A DNA stretch of 20,795 bases from Choristocarpus tenellus KU-1152 (taxonomy: Eukaryota; Phaeophyceae): positions 1 through 20,795 of the forward strand of contig CAXNAD020000376.1 of the NCBI GenBank assembly GCA_964200185.2, written 5' to 3'. Under the pieces are notes generated by a model. The model saw only the letters and a list, made by a program, of their open reading frames with translations. It made no database searches and was not told where the DNA came from. The translations under genes were made by a program, and so were the position numbers. Below, one piece after another: positions 1 to 9,115 of the stretch; the stretch's first letter is position 1; every line of letters starts with the position of its first letter.

Positions 1-256
1 TCCCGCTCCATCCCCAATTTTGAAAATCCTCTGTTATCAGTGGATAAGAGAGCATTACCCAGATACACAAGCCCACTCCTTGTAAATGATAACATCGATC
101 TTCAAAACACAAGTAATGTATATGTGTGTGTCTCTTTTGTACAAACAAACCACTGCCTCATATATAATGTAATGTAAGATACCTCTCCCTCGTTTTCAGT
201 GCCCAGTTGGTGCACAATCTAGAGCTGTGTCAACTATGAGATGTGGTCCAGTTTGA
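1..256 (+). CDS. 3' end of an unidentified spliced gene (two exons, 5' partial)
   Basis: I do not recognise the product. Frame 1 is open from the first base; it begins SRSIPNFENPLLSVDK and reaches a possible donor (CTT|GTAAAT) after base 81, with 27 whole codons (phase 0). A good acceptor (ctccctcgttttcag) precedes base 200. Reading on in phase 0 gives 18 residues, starting CPVGAQSRAV, and a TGA at 254-256. Phase agreement and the pyrimidine-rich acceptor support a real terminal exon pair. The donor is only moderate, and the first exon could instead read through to a TAA near 176. The 5' part of the gene lies outside the window. Confidence 0.4.
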
Positions 257-1605
257 ACCAAACGTCAGGTTTCCAGGATCCCCATATCATGCCATTATCT
301 AGGGAGTCAACCACTGACTGGGACAATGATCCTGACCTTCCCACCTCGTGCCCTGTTTATGTATGCCCTCTCAACATGGTATAAATTCTCTTTCGAACAA
401 CTACTGTCTTGATATCCTATTGTGTAAAGGTGATGTACTGGAAAGTAGAGGACTTAGAGGGGCAAAAGTGCAAACACCAGGCAACTAGAAATTGTGCTCA
501 ACTCCCATGGAGTGATGTCCAAACCACCCTATGACAATTGGTAGAGATTCACTTCATAGATCAGAATTGCACACCTTTGATGAAGGTAACACTCAACACT
601 GTATAGTGTTATGCTCATAGCAGTCGAGAAGAAAACGTGACTATACATACTGTGTCTTGTACTAATCCAGTCCAAAACATGCATAACATACGTTACCGTT
701 TTAGTATAACAGATGTTACGCGATATCACAGTAGTTGCGCAACATCACAATGAAATTATACAACTTCTTTACAAACTTAGACAAGGTCGATTACTTTCAA
801 CAGTTATTATACCATGTAAGTATGTAAATGCTGTAAGACAATACTTCACTATAAGGACATACTGCCCAAAAAAGTGTTACAACGGCGTAACATCATGTTG
901 TGCTTCAACCCAATATAAATATAGTACAGGGGATTAACACTCACTGCCAAGCACTGTCCGAAGTGCCATGATGGTGTAACATTATTTTATGATATATATA
1001 CGTAGGGGTGATTGTTTGAACCCTCATTGTATCTCATCGGACAACTGTAAGCTTGAGACTCATGAGAGGGTTGGCTGACTGTTTACGGGGTAAGCAAAAG
1101 AAAGAGAAGAGGAAGTCCTTCTGAGCCGAAGTAAACAAGGGGGACTCATGTGTCGACTGTTTTACATTCTAAATTCAGTTTTCAATCTTTTGCAATTCAC
1201 CAACATCTCTATGGATGAAGAGGTAAGTTGACTTGAGAGCTTTGATTTCTCTATGTTTGAGACTTTTTGACAGTATTTCAGAAATTATCCTGTACGAATT
1301 TGTAAAAAAAGCAGAATTTTGTATATATTTATTTGTCAGCATCCTCAAAATGCAACCCTGGTACCTCTCGTTTACTTTCACTCAGAGGAACACGATTGAT
1401 TTCTGTAAAACGACAGAGCTCAACAAGAGCACTACAATAGTAGCAGTAACATGTATCCTCTGCAACATGTTACTAAATGGTAAATGTACTTTTTTTTTCA
1501 CCAGTGCAATGAATGGTAGTGCTTTCCCCTTTCCATTGACCTTGCTCATTGATCGACTGGTTGAAGCAGATCATTACCATCTCAAATGATTTCCTCTGAA
1601 CCAGC
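257..1605. other. Intergenic AT-rich stretch, no supported gene
   Basis: Short open frames occur on both strands, none with recognisable domains. One minus-strand frame of 68 codons at 1175-1381 and an overlapping plus-strand frame at 1233-1589 are mutually antisense, and neither has convincing splice signals or similarity. I see no tRNA, rRNA or long repeat here. Confidence 0.4.
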
Positions 1606-1901
1606 CTATTCTTCGTCAGAATCGACCTCAGGACCATCTAAGTATATGTCGATGGTATCAGAGGACTTGTAGGGACGTGCATTTCTCAAACAGACCAGAG
1701 GATTTTTGAACCGTTGAGCCTATCAGGCACTACCAGTTCGGTCTCCTCCCTTGAGAACTCTAACACTTCTTTCGATATGGAATCATACAGCTCACTGCGA
1801 CAATGGAACTCCTGGTTCCTGTTAGTATTATCTTCCATCACCAATCTATTGTTTGGTAAACATTTTGACGAAATGCGCACAAACTCGTGTTTCCTTCTCA
1901 T
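1606..1901 (-). pseudogene. Frame-broken reading frame with acidic C-terminus, unidentified
   Basis: A minus-strand frame starts at an ATG (1899-1901), directly after a possible acceptor (gtccttag), and runs about 65 charged, protein-like residues to LNGSK. There the frame ends shortly in a TGA. The coding character continues in another frame as LVCLRNARPYKSSDT and then an acidic tail DGPEVDSDEE, with a TAG at 1606-1608. The break falls at a run of five A (minus strand, 1703-1707). One more A would make the sequence continuous. This may be a decayed gene or transposon remnant, a sequencing error, or a small unrecognised splice event. I do not recognise the family. Confidence 0.4.
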
Positions 1902-2941
1902 CTAAGGACATTTTCGGTCATAGATTATTTTATGTGCTATGTGTTTCCCCCTGAGATATTTTGTTTTGGGGGAGGCAATCTTTTTTTAATCTTTACCAAG
2001 GAGGTCTTGAATCCGCCATCCTAAGTGGTCAACATGGTCCTATTATTAGTGCTGCCATATTAGATAACACGGCAACTCCATCATAATAATTACATTTAAT
2101 TTCCCATGGATAGGTGCAACAGTTACCTCATAGTTATTGAGAAGTAGTACAGTATGCAGCGTCACTGAATACAGGTTGGTAGTAGTTATAAGATAAAGTG
2201 GAAATAGAAATAGCGATGATGTACTATTTTACTCTACCAACCATTCTTATCTTGGGCGCGACAACAAAATGTTTTGACTGCTATGATTGCCCATGTTACC
2301 GCATCAATATTTGTTGGTTCTACATTTTTTAAAGAGAGGTAATGTCATGTTCCGCCAATGATAAGCAAATCGAGACGAAAAATTTAGTGATGTGAATTGA
2401 AAGAGTATATGGGTACAAACCGAATTGGCTGAAAAGTAATCTGCGTACAAACAAAACGACTGTTACATACTACGAATATTTTGGAAGGCGTCACTTTCTT
2501 GTTTTCAATTACTCCTCCTACAGGTACTACTTCTGTTTGGTCTAAGGGGAAACCTTGATTAGTTGTAAAGAAAGCAGAACAGAGTCAGCTGTGTTCTCTG
2601 ACTGCTAAGTTGCTTTTTGTCCTGCCCATGACAACATTCACAAAATGTCAGTGGGTATGAAATAAATATAATGTATACAATTATCATGGGAACAAGCCCA
2701 AAGTGAGGACTGCTGAGATTCATTAAGCCCTACCGGGGGTAACGGCCCCGCCAAAGGCGATACGTTTTCAGATACTCTTGTTTGTATCCTCTTTTCTCCT
2801 AACGCACACATTAGTTTCTACCTTGTTGTGATGTCTGAGAGGGACTCCTACACATATGGCAGTCCACCACAAAAAATCGGTAAGAGAAAGGTGACCCACT
2901 CTTTCTGGTGCCTGGGAGTTCAAAAAGGAGTTTATGTGTCA
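1902..2941. other. Stretch without supported genes
   Basis: I find no coherent coding frame, RNA gene or repeat. A short G+C-rich patch near 2730-2760 (around ccgggggtaacggccccgcc) stands out from its AT-rich surroundings, but I cannot assign it a function. Confidence 0.35.
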
Positions 2942-3480
2942 CTAACTGCCTGATCCAGACTCATCATCCTCATTCCCACTCTCCTCCAACTAACTCTTAA
3001 GAGGTTCCTCTGTGCCCTTGCCTGGAGTTCTGGAGGCGATTCTTTGGATTATTTGTTGACCTGAAGTACCCAATTTGATCTCAGAATAGGAAAGTTCTTT
3101 TCCCCTCAAAAACCAAGCATAGTAGAGCCAGATTGGGCATTCACCACGAATAAGGTACGCAATCTTAAGAAAAGTCGGATGATTATCATCAACCCTCCAG
3201 GCTTCATTGTCACCCACTCCTAAACAAACTCCACTTTCTACTGCTCAGTTATCAGTCCAACACTCCACTTTCTACTGGATCACGTCAGCTTCTTGGATGT
3301 TTTCATGCTACCCTACACCTTCCTTGGCATCATCCTCCGCATGTGGGAGGGCAAATCAAGCATACGGGTCAACATCATACTCATGATATATTATTCAAGG
3401 TATTCAACCCCATCCTCAGGGTACCCAAGAATTACTGCATCACACGTTCATGGGAGAGTTTAAGGAGGTTGTTTCCTGTA
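2942..3480 (-). pseudogene. Minus-strand coding relic interrupted by in-frame stops
   Basis: From about 3240 down to 2990 the minus strand carries a protein-like frame of roughly 80 codons (segments DDNHPTFLKIAYLIRGE and WFLRGKELSYSEIKLG). It ends at a TAG (2990-2992). The same frame then continues as LEESGNEDDESGSGS to a second TAG (2942-2944), the kind of acidic tail seen at real C-termini. Upstream, around 3260-3400, there is also coding-like sequence (EYDVDPYA, FALPHAEDDAKEGVG, HENIQEADVIQ) separated by in-frame TGA, TAG and TAG. The simplest reading is a decayed gene or mobile-element protein. I cannot name the family. Confidence 0.4.
3228..3277 (+). repeat. Two direct copies of a 16-base word
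   Basis: ACTCCACTTTCTACTG occurs at 3228-3243 and again at 3262-3277, giving a 34-base period. It sits inside the interrupted coding relic and may be a small tandem duplication that helped to break it. Confidence 0.7.
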
Positions 3481-4665
3481 TGATCCACACACTTAGAAGT
3501 ACAAAAAATAGTAAATAACCAAACAATTTGACGTCCAGGATTAGGACCAATTTCGATTCAGTTGGTATGACTCACAACACGGAAAACATGCATACTATGG
3601 TTAGAGTAGATATAATAATATGGCAACACTCCGGTCCAACATATCTAGAATGTATGTTGTGTCTCATAACACATCTTCAGTCCAAACGTGCAACTTGTAT
3701 TACGTCTTGAATCACACCATTCCGTATCGTGCATACTAAGTAACAGTTAGCGATATATATAAATTAAACTAAGTGTTCTTAGCCCTATCTCCACGTGTGC
3801 AGAGCTGTCAATGCTTGTGGAGTTTCAAAATAATGGTCGTATGGGTTAACACAATCAGGTGGTACGACAAACCACATGTGCATCTTGACCCTCTATTCAT
3901 ATGGCAGAGTTTCACATTCCATTTCATGCCCATGAACTTCTTCAATATTATGTCATGGGGGCGACCAGAAGCAACTATAAAAACGATAGACAAGAACAGT
4001 AGGCTCCGTATCACATGCAATAGAAGGCCTTCCAATGCGTCAATGGTAGCTGTAGCATATTTGAATGCAAGAAACAAAATCTGTCAACGCTCATAATGTA
4101 TACACCCCTGTAAATGCACTCTATAAAGAAAATACCACAAGTATTCAACAATAATGCATGACGCTGAAACTGATTCTACAGTGTAGAAATACATGCACAC
4201 ACTGTACTCACCCAAGTAGCGTTTATGAAGACAAGCTATGTATAAAAGCTGTCCAACATTTACTCCACACTCATCATGTACTCTTCGCAAAGCTTCGGTG
4301 CTAAACAGTTGTCAGAGCTAAAAAGTACACACCACCACAGGTCCTGAGTTTTTGACCTTCAAAAAGTATATTCTTCACGAAGCGATAAAAAAATGTTGAG
4401 TACGTTCCTTACCCACTATATTCTGGTGTAAGGCTAACTGATGAAGACAATTGTACATTATGAAACACACCGCCCCCATGTAACTGCATAGGCCTCGTCC
4501 TTTTCCTCCTGTGCCATTGCAGTTGCTACAGGTTACACTTAGGGTCTCAGCAATAGAGCCAGACAATACCACCCGACAGAGTGCTGAAAGGAAGAATACA
4601 CTACACCTCTCTGCAAACATAATAGCCCCAAGCGGGCTCCAAGGTGAAGGCAATACATACAGGTT
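3481..4665. other. Stretch without a convincing gene
   Basis: Opposed open frames at 3773-4096 (+) and 3808-4077 (-) overlap, and neither has splice or family support. The minus frame includes a hydrophobic run (LLFLSIVFIVASG) that could be a membrane segment. The stretch just upstream of 4665 is presumably the 3' untranslated region of the minus-strand exon ending at 4666. Confidence 0.35.
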
Positions 4666-4809
4666 CTACTCCCCGGATACGGGTAGCAAGAAGGCCTTGA
4701 TCTTCTCTCCATCAAGCAATGGTGGCCCATCAGACCCCACAAGGGTTGGCCACAAACAGAGGTCAAAGCCATCCAGACACTGCACCACTTTATCTGCCTC
4801 GTGGTCTTC
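4666..4809 (-). CDS. Terminal exon of an unidentified minus-strand gene
   Basis: After a strong acceptor (tggctcttctcttcatgcag) the minus strand reads 47 codons in phase 0 to a TAG at 4666-4668. The peptide starts EDHEADKVVQCLDGFDLCLW and ends KIKAFLLPVSGE. Its mix of charged and hydrophobic residues is typical of coding sequence, whereas the longer plus-strand frame covering it is low in complexity. Upstream candidate exons on the same strand are a segment ending LPATIILD at a GTGAGC donor (exon end 5014) and a frame at about 5205-5323 (MWAMKKVTGFVVAAIVDQWH). Their phases do not all agree with this exon, so I leave the gene model open. It could also be an alternative 3' end of the RNA-binding gene that lies upstream. 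Product unknown. Confidence 0.45.
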   Translation of the reverse strand, partial: EDHEADKVVQCLDGFDLCLWPTLVGSDGPPLLDGEKIKAFLLPVSGE

Positions 4810-5458
4810 CTGCATGAAGAGAAGAGCCATTGTCTATGTAGAATTCGTTTGTAGCAAAAAAAACAAAATCAAGAAGGAAAATATATATTTTTTTCAGGGT
4901 GGAGGGGGAAAAGAGAGAAGCTGCGTCAGTTTGACTGAGAAAATGTTCTTAACAGGGTCACAGGCTACAAAGATAAGGGCAAGAAGGGAAGAGGTACAAG
5001 GAGAAGAGCTCACAATCCAGTATGATGGTGGCGGGTAGTCCACCAGGACACGGAGGTGTTATCTTTAAAACTGTATCTTTCACTTCAGTTAGATTAACCC
5101 AACAAATTTTAGGGATGCGGCAAGAGACAGAGTGAAATTACAGTTCTATTACAGTAGTAGTAGTAGAGGACATTTGACATCTGCTTGTCTGACTGCTGTC
5201 AGGGCACTCAACACACCTTTCCCACAGGCAATGTTTACAATATGATGCTGATGCCATTGGTCAACTATTGCTGCGACCACAAATCCTGTCACCTTCTTCA
5301 TTGCCCACATTCCGCAACAACCTTGTGTAAGGAGCTCAGGAGGGGATAGGAGGAGGGGATCATCACTACAATTTCTGCATCCCATGCCAGGCTCCTTTCC
5401 CAAGCCTAGTACCACTATCTACTGCACTCCGTACCCTCATGCAGCAAGCACAGACTAT

Positions 5459-8400
5459 TCAATTCCTTTGCAAAGCGTTTCTCAACGCATGTCCCAATCT
5501 GTGTACAAGGTCTTCCTCACTGTCAAATGCACTAAAATATACCACTGTCAAAGATATCCCAACAAGAAAACAACCCTGCAAAATGTTTTACTTCAACCTT
5601 AAAAAATCAAATCGTGGACACAACGGGTGAGGTGGGGGCAAGGGGGTGTGGTTGCATGGGTGATCGTTAGCATACTCACATTGGACATAACACAGGTGAC
5701 CACAGTTCCGCAGAGGCTCCCAATGGACTCTACTGCCTCCTTCCTGACACCCTGGAAGCCACGCAAAGTTTTGATAATGACTGGCCTCTTTAGCTGTGGC
5801 CTCACCTTTTCACCTTGTGGACTTGAAGAGATATCCACTTCATTTCTTGGTCCTGCATGGTTACTGCCACCCACGCCCCAGTTGCTGTCCCTGAAATCTC
5901 TACTCCTGTCAACACCACCATGATGTTGGAGAGATGTTCTGTCCTCAATCCCCACGCCGCTGTGATTGCTGCTGCTGCGGCTAGGTTTGTACCAATGGGC
6001 ACCAACTTGATCATTCCTGCCTTTGCGGGTGTCAAAGCTTTCGTGACTTGCAGCACCCCTATCGCTCTCGCAGTCACTGATGATGTTGCTGTGACCCGGG
6101 TCTCTTTGGTCAACACTGTAGCATTCCTCGAACACCTTGGGACCATCACCACTACCTAAATAGTTACCACTGCCACCCTTGCTGGCACTACTGGAAATAC
6201 TTCCACCAGAATAGTCATCAGGCCCACTGGCTATCAGTTCCCACCCTCTTTTTTTTTTTTTGTAATTGCGTTGGTTGTTGTACAGGTGCTTGTTCTGACT
6301 TCTTGAGTTTGTTGTGATGATAAAGGCACGCGCGTCCGAAGGCGCAACCCTGGGGTTCGCCATGCATTTGGCATTGTTTTGCAGGGACCCACCCCTTGGA
6401 CTTTTGAATCATCAAATCATCCATCTGTTTTCCGCGTGCTCTATTCTTTAATGCCACCTCCTTCAAAACGGGAGTCATCTTGGCTGTGTAGTCAGGGAAA
6501 GTAATATGCCTGGCTTTGATAATACATTCACCCTTTCTGGTCAATCTGGTACTGTGTTGTTTTCCACTAAACCACTTGCCCAGCTGTCCATGACCTCTGA
6601 GCACCATGGGGACAACGATACTGTCCAGAGATCTGACTGCGGATTTGAGCTCCACCAGTTTGGGCATTTCCACGAAAGCACTGCCCTGACATACCCGTAG
6701 AGTGGTGGGTTGCAAGGTATCATCCCAGTTTAAAAGACTGTGCACTACTGTGGTGGTGGGGACTGGTTCTGGTTGTTGATGGTGGTCAAGTGTTCCATGG
6801 CTATGTCTAGCAGAAACCGCCCCCTACACTTCTATCCCTACTCTGCTGTCCCTAAATGACTAGTTGCTGCTGCAGATAGATGCCACCATGAGTACTATCT
6901 CATCACCTACAATAATCGACCGAGAGAATCAAAAAGTGGCAAATCATCTTCTCACACATGCATTGCCACTCCTGAGCTGTACACAATACTGGCAGGGTAT
7001 AGACAAGAACAACGGCGAAGGGCTTGGGAAAAAAAGGGAGACAAAAGAGGGCAGTCTTTAGGCCTCCCTGAGTCTAACCCTGCAAAACATGCATGTCATT
7101 TGAGAGTGTAGAATTTTACAGAGCTTGAGGATGACTATCAAAAACGCAAAAACAGGATCATCACCCCCTCCTCTCTTACCACACACAAGCCCAAGTGTAT
7201 GTAAGGGTATAACACAATATGGGACCTATGAAGCTCAGGGACTCAATTCGTAAGCGGTTCCTCACACTCACATTTTGCCACTGTTCAATGATGCCCACCG
7301 TGCCATACTTCTCCATGAATCTGCGGAGCCTTGACTCCTGCAGGACGCTATGATAGCCGTGCAGAAGAAGTCGGTCATTTCGCTCCATTCTCAAGGCAAT
7401 GTGCTCTCCCTCACTAGTACTGCATGTTTCTATTTTGAGGAGGTGACCACCTTTTGCAAGAATGCACAGCTGCATTGTGTCGGAGATGATGGACATGGAC
7501 AGGAGCGACGAGAAAACAGGGAGGGGGAGGGAGGGCGCGACTGACTATTTTAACTTCAGCAGCAGCTAAAAGAGGGAAGATGACTATCAACTCAAAGGTC
7601 GGAGGGTCAAGGTAGGAACTGAGGAAACAAACCAACTTAAATATTGAGGAAATGAATCGATGGAAGTCACACAGTATACGTAAGTCGGCAAATTTCGTAG
7701 GAGGACGTAAAGGAAGACACCATTTTACATCCCCCCAACCCCGTCTCTCCATCCTACAGCTTGACTTACGTCTTGCTGATTGAACGGAGGGAAGGACTTA
7801 TAGACCTGGCGGTACGTATCTATCACGGCACCAGCCGACATCATTTTCCTGGGATCGTCATTGAGGAGCGTGGATATCTTGTCTGCGAAGTCTGACAGTA
7901 CTTTCTTGCCCTGAGAAGTGAACCCGCTGTGGATGAATTTGCCTGCTTCCTGGTCAGAAATGCCTGCTTCTTCCTTTGATCTCTTGACAACTGGAGATCC
8001 AGGTGGTGTACCCATCCCCTCCTTTCTTCTGTGCAGGAGGAAGGTCATGTATGACCTACTGCGGGACCGTTTGGTAGACTTTCCAGAATCCGGAGGCAAG
8101 GGATGCTTCAACCCTTGTGGCGCCGTCATCACCTGCGACACTACGTCTCCTTTGCGATCTTGGGAAGACTCAACATCTCTAGTGGTCATTGAAAGGACTG
8201 CACGGTGGCCTGATCGGAAGCAAGTGGGTTAGGTACGGCCAACACTAAGGTCGGGATTGGGTACTGGATAATGGGGACAATGGTTTCAACTCCAGTTTGA
8301 CGTGTGTGGCATTTGATGCAGGAATCTTCTCGCACTTGCCCCCTGCCAGCCTGCCACATCCATAAGTTGACCCACCTTGAATGGTCTTGGGAATTTTGTC

Positions 8401-8826
8401 CAAAGAATGCATGGCACCGCGAAGTCCTGGTGTGTTAGCTCGACTGATCGACTTGTAGGGTGTAGATGGTTCATCACATGTACCAACCGAAGTTTCCGAG
8501 AACATCGCATGTGTTCGGGACATGTCTCCACATATTGAACCGATGGTAGACTGCCCAATAGGTAGTGAAACAGAAGGGGATGACAGACGCAGCTCTGGTG
8601 GTGACCTACTCCGCGTGCGTTCTTCACTTGAGATCGGAGAGGATGAAAAAGATGGTATGGGAGGGGGCTGAAGGAAGGCTGCAGCTGCGGTGAATCTGGC
8701 CTCCAGATTCTCAAAGAATTTTGGTCTCAACGACCTACCACGTCCAAGGGATGTTCCATCAAGAAAATCGAGTTCATCGCGGTCGAATTCATCGCCTTCC
8801 AAGTGACTCATTGCATTTGCGCTCAT
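5459..8826 (-). CDS. RNA-binding protein: winged-helix-like segment, RRM, CCCH zinc finger; frame broken at A13
   Basis: Proposed exons (minus): 8826-8265, 8209-7770, 7469-7272, 6685-5680, 5575-5459; all junction phases agree. With one A removed from the A13 run the product is 773 residues. Residues 1-290 are Ser/Arg-rich and acidic, with a basic RSRS patch, probably disordered. About 290-360 (from DFADKISTLL to HIALR) looks like a small winged helix of LOTUS/OST-HTH or La type; this is inference. About 366-435 is an RRM: RLLLHGY (beta 1), a helix, GTVGIIEQW (beta 2), then across an intron GSAFVEM (RNP1-like). C505-x8-C514-x5-C520-x3-H524 is a CCCH finger. A Ser/Gly/Arg-rich region follows, and the C-terminus has a second RRM-like pattern (about 697-765). 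The start is the first ATG after an in-frame upstream stop; a second ATG lies at 8811. It likely binds RNA; its target is unknown. Confidence 0.65.
6249..6261 (-). other. A13 homopolymer at a reading-frame switch
   Basis: On the minus strand, 13 consecutive A lie within the large fourth exon of the RNA-binding gene. The CCCH-finger frame enters the run and would stop at 6218 about 13 codons later. The Ser/Gly/Arg-rich frame that reaches the well-formed GTGAGT donor at 5679 is offset by one base. The exon is 1006 bases with phase 0 at both ends, so exactly one base is in excess, and a run of 12 A would restore continuity. Possible explanations are an assembly or sequencing homopolymer error, transcriptional slippage giving two proteins, or a true disruption. 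Confidence 0.75.
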
Positions 8827-9115
8827 ACATGTAGTATAACACTCCAGGTGGGATGGCAAAGATAAGGGTTTGAGGGTTGTCTTTCACTCTATTTCATAGT
8901 ATAGGGTAGTAGTGTTGATGTAATATGTAGTTCACATTCAACATTATTGTAGCGATCAACTCGATGTCTTTGTGGATGATAATATTACCTCTCTTCTTAT
9001 TGTAGCCGTTGACCACGAATAAGCCGTTTCGTTCAAAAACCCTAACACTGGTCCAGAACAAGTTTGTGTGTCCTCTCACTTTCCCTTTCCATATCCTTGA
9101 AAGGTACCCGCAGTG
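8827..9115. promoter_or_regulatory. Divergent promoter between the RNA-binding gene and the UCH gene
   Basis: Only 289 bases separate the two start codons, so the 5' untranslated regions and promoters must share this segment. I see no clear TATA box. A perfect AAACCCTAA (telo-box) lies at 9037-9045, about 70 bases before the UCH start, and a related TAAGGGTTTGAGGGTT lies near 8862-8877 on the other side. In land plants telo-boxes occur in promoters of ribosomal and cell-growth genes. Whether that applies here is unknown. Confidence 0.5.

Noticed and set aside
4511-5038. 175-codon plus-strand open frame
   Set aside because: Low-complexity composition and no family resemblance. The opposite strand holds a well-spliced terminal exon (4666-4809) and further exon signals.
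6956-6988. 33-base micro-exon of the RNA-binding gene with a strong acceptor and GTGAGA donor
   Set aside because: It is phase-compatible and would add 11 residues to the RRM beta2-beta3 loop. The direct junction gives a normal PTB-like RRM, so I leave it out; RNA reads would decide.
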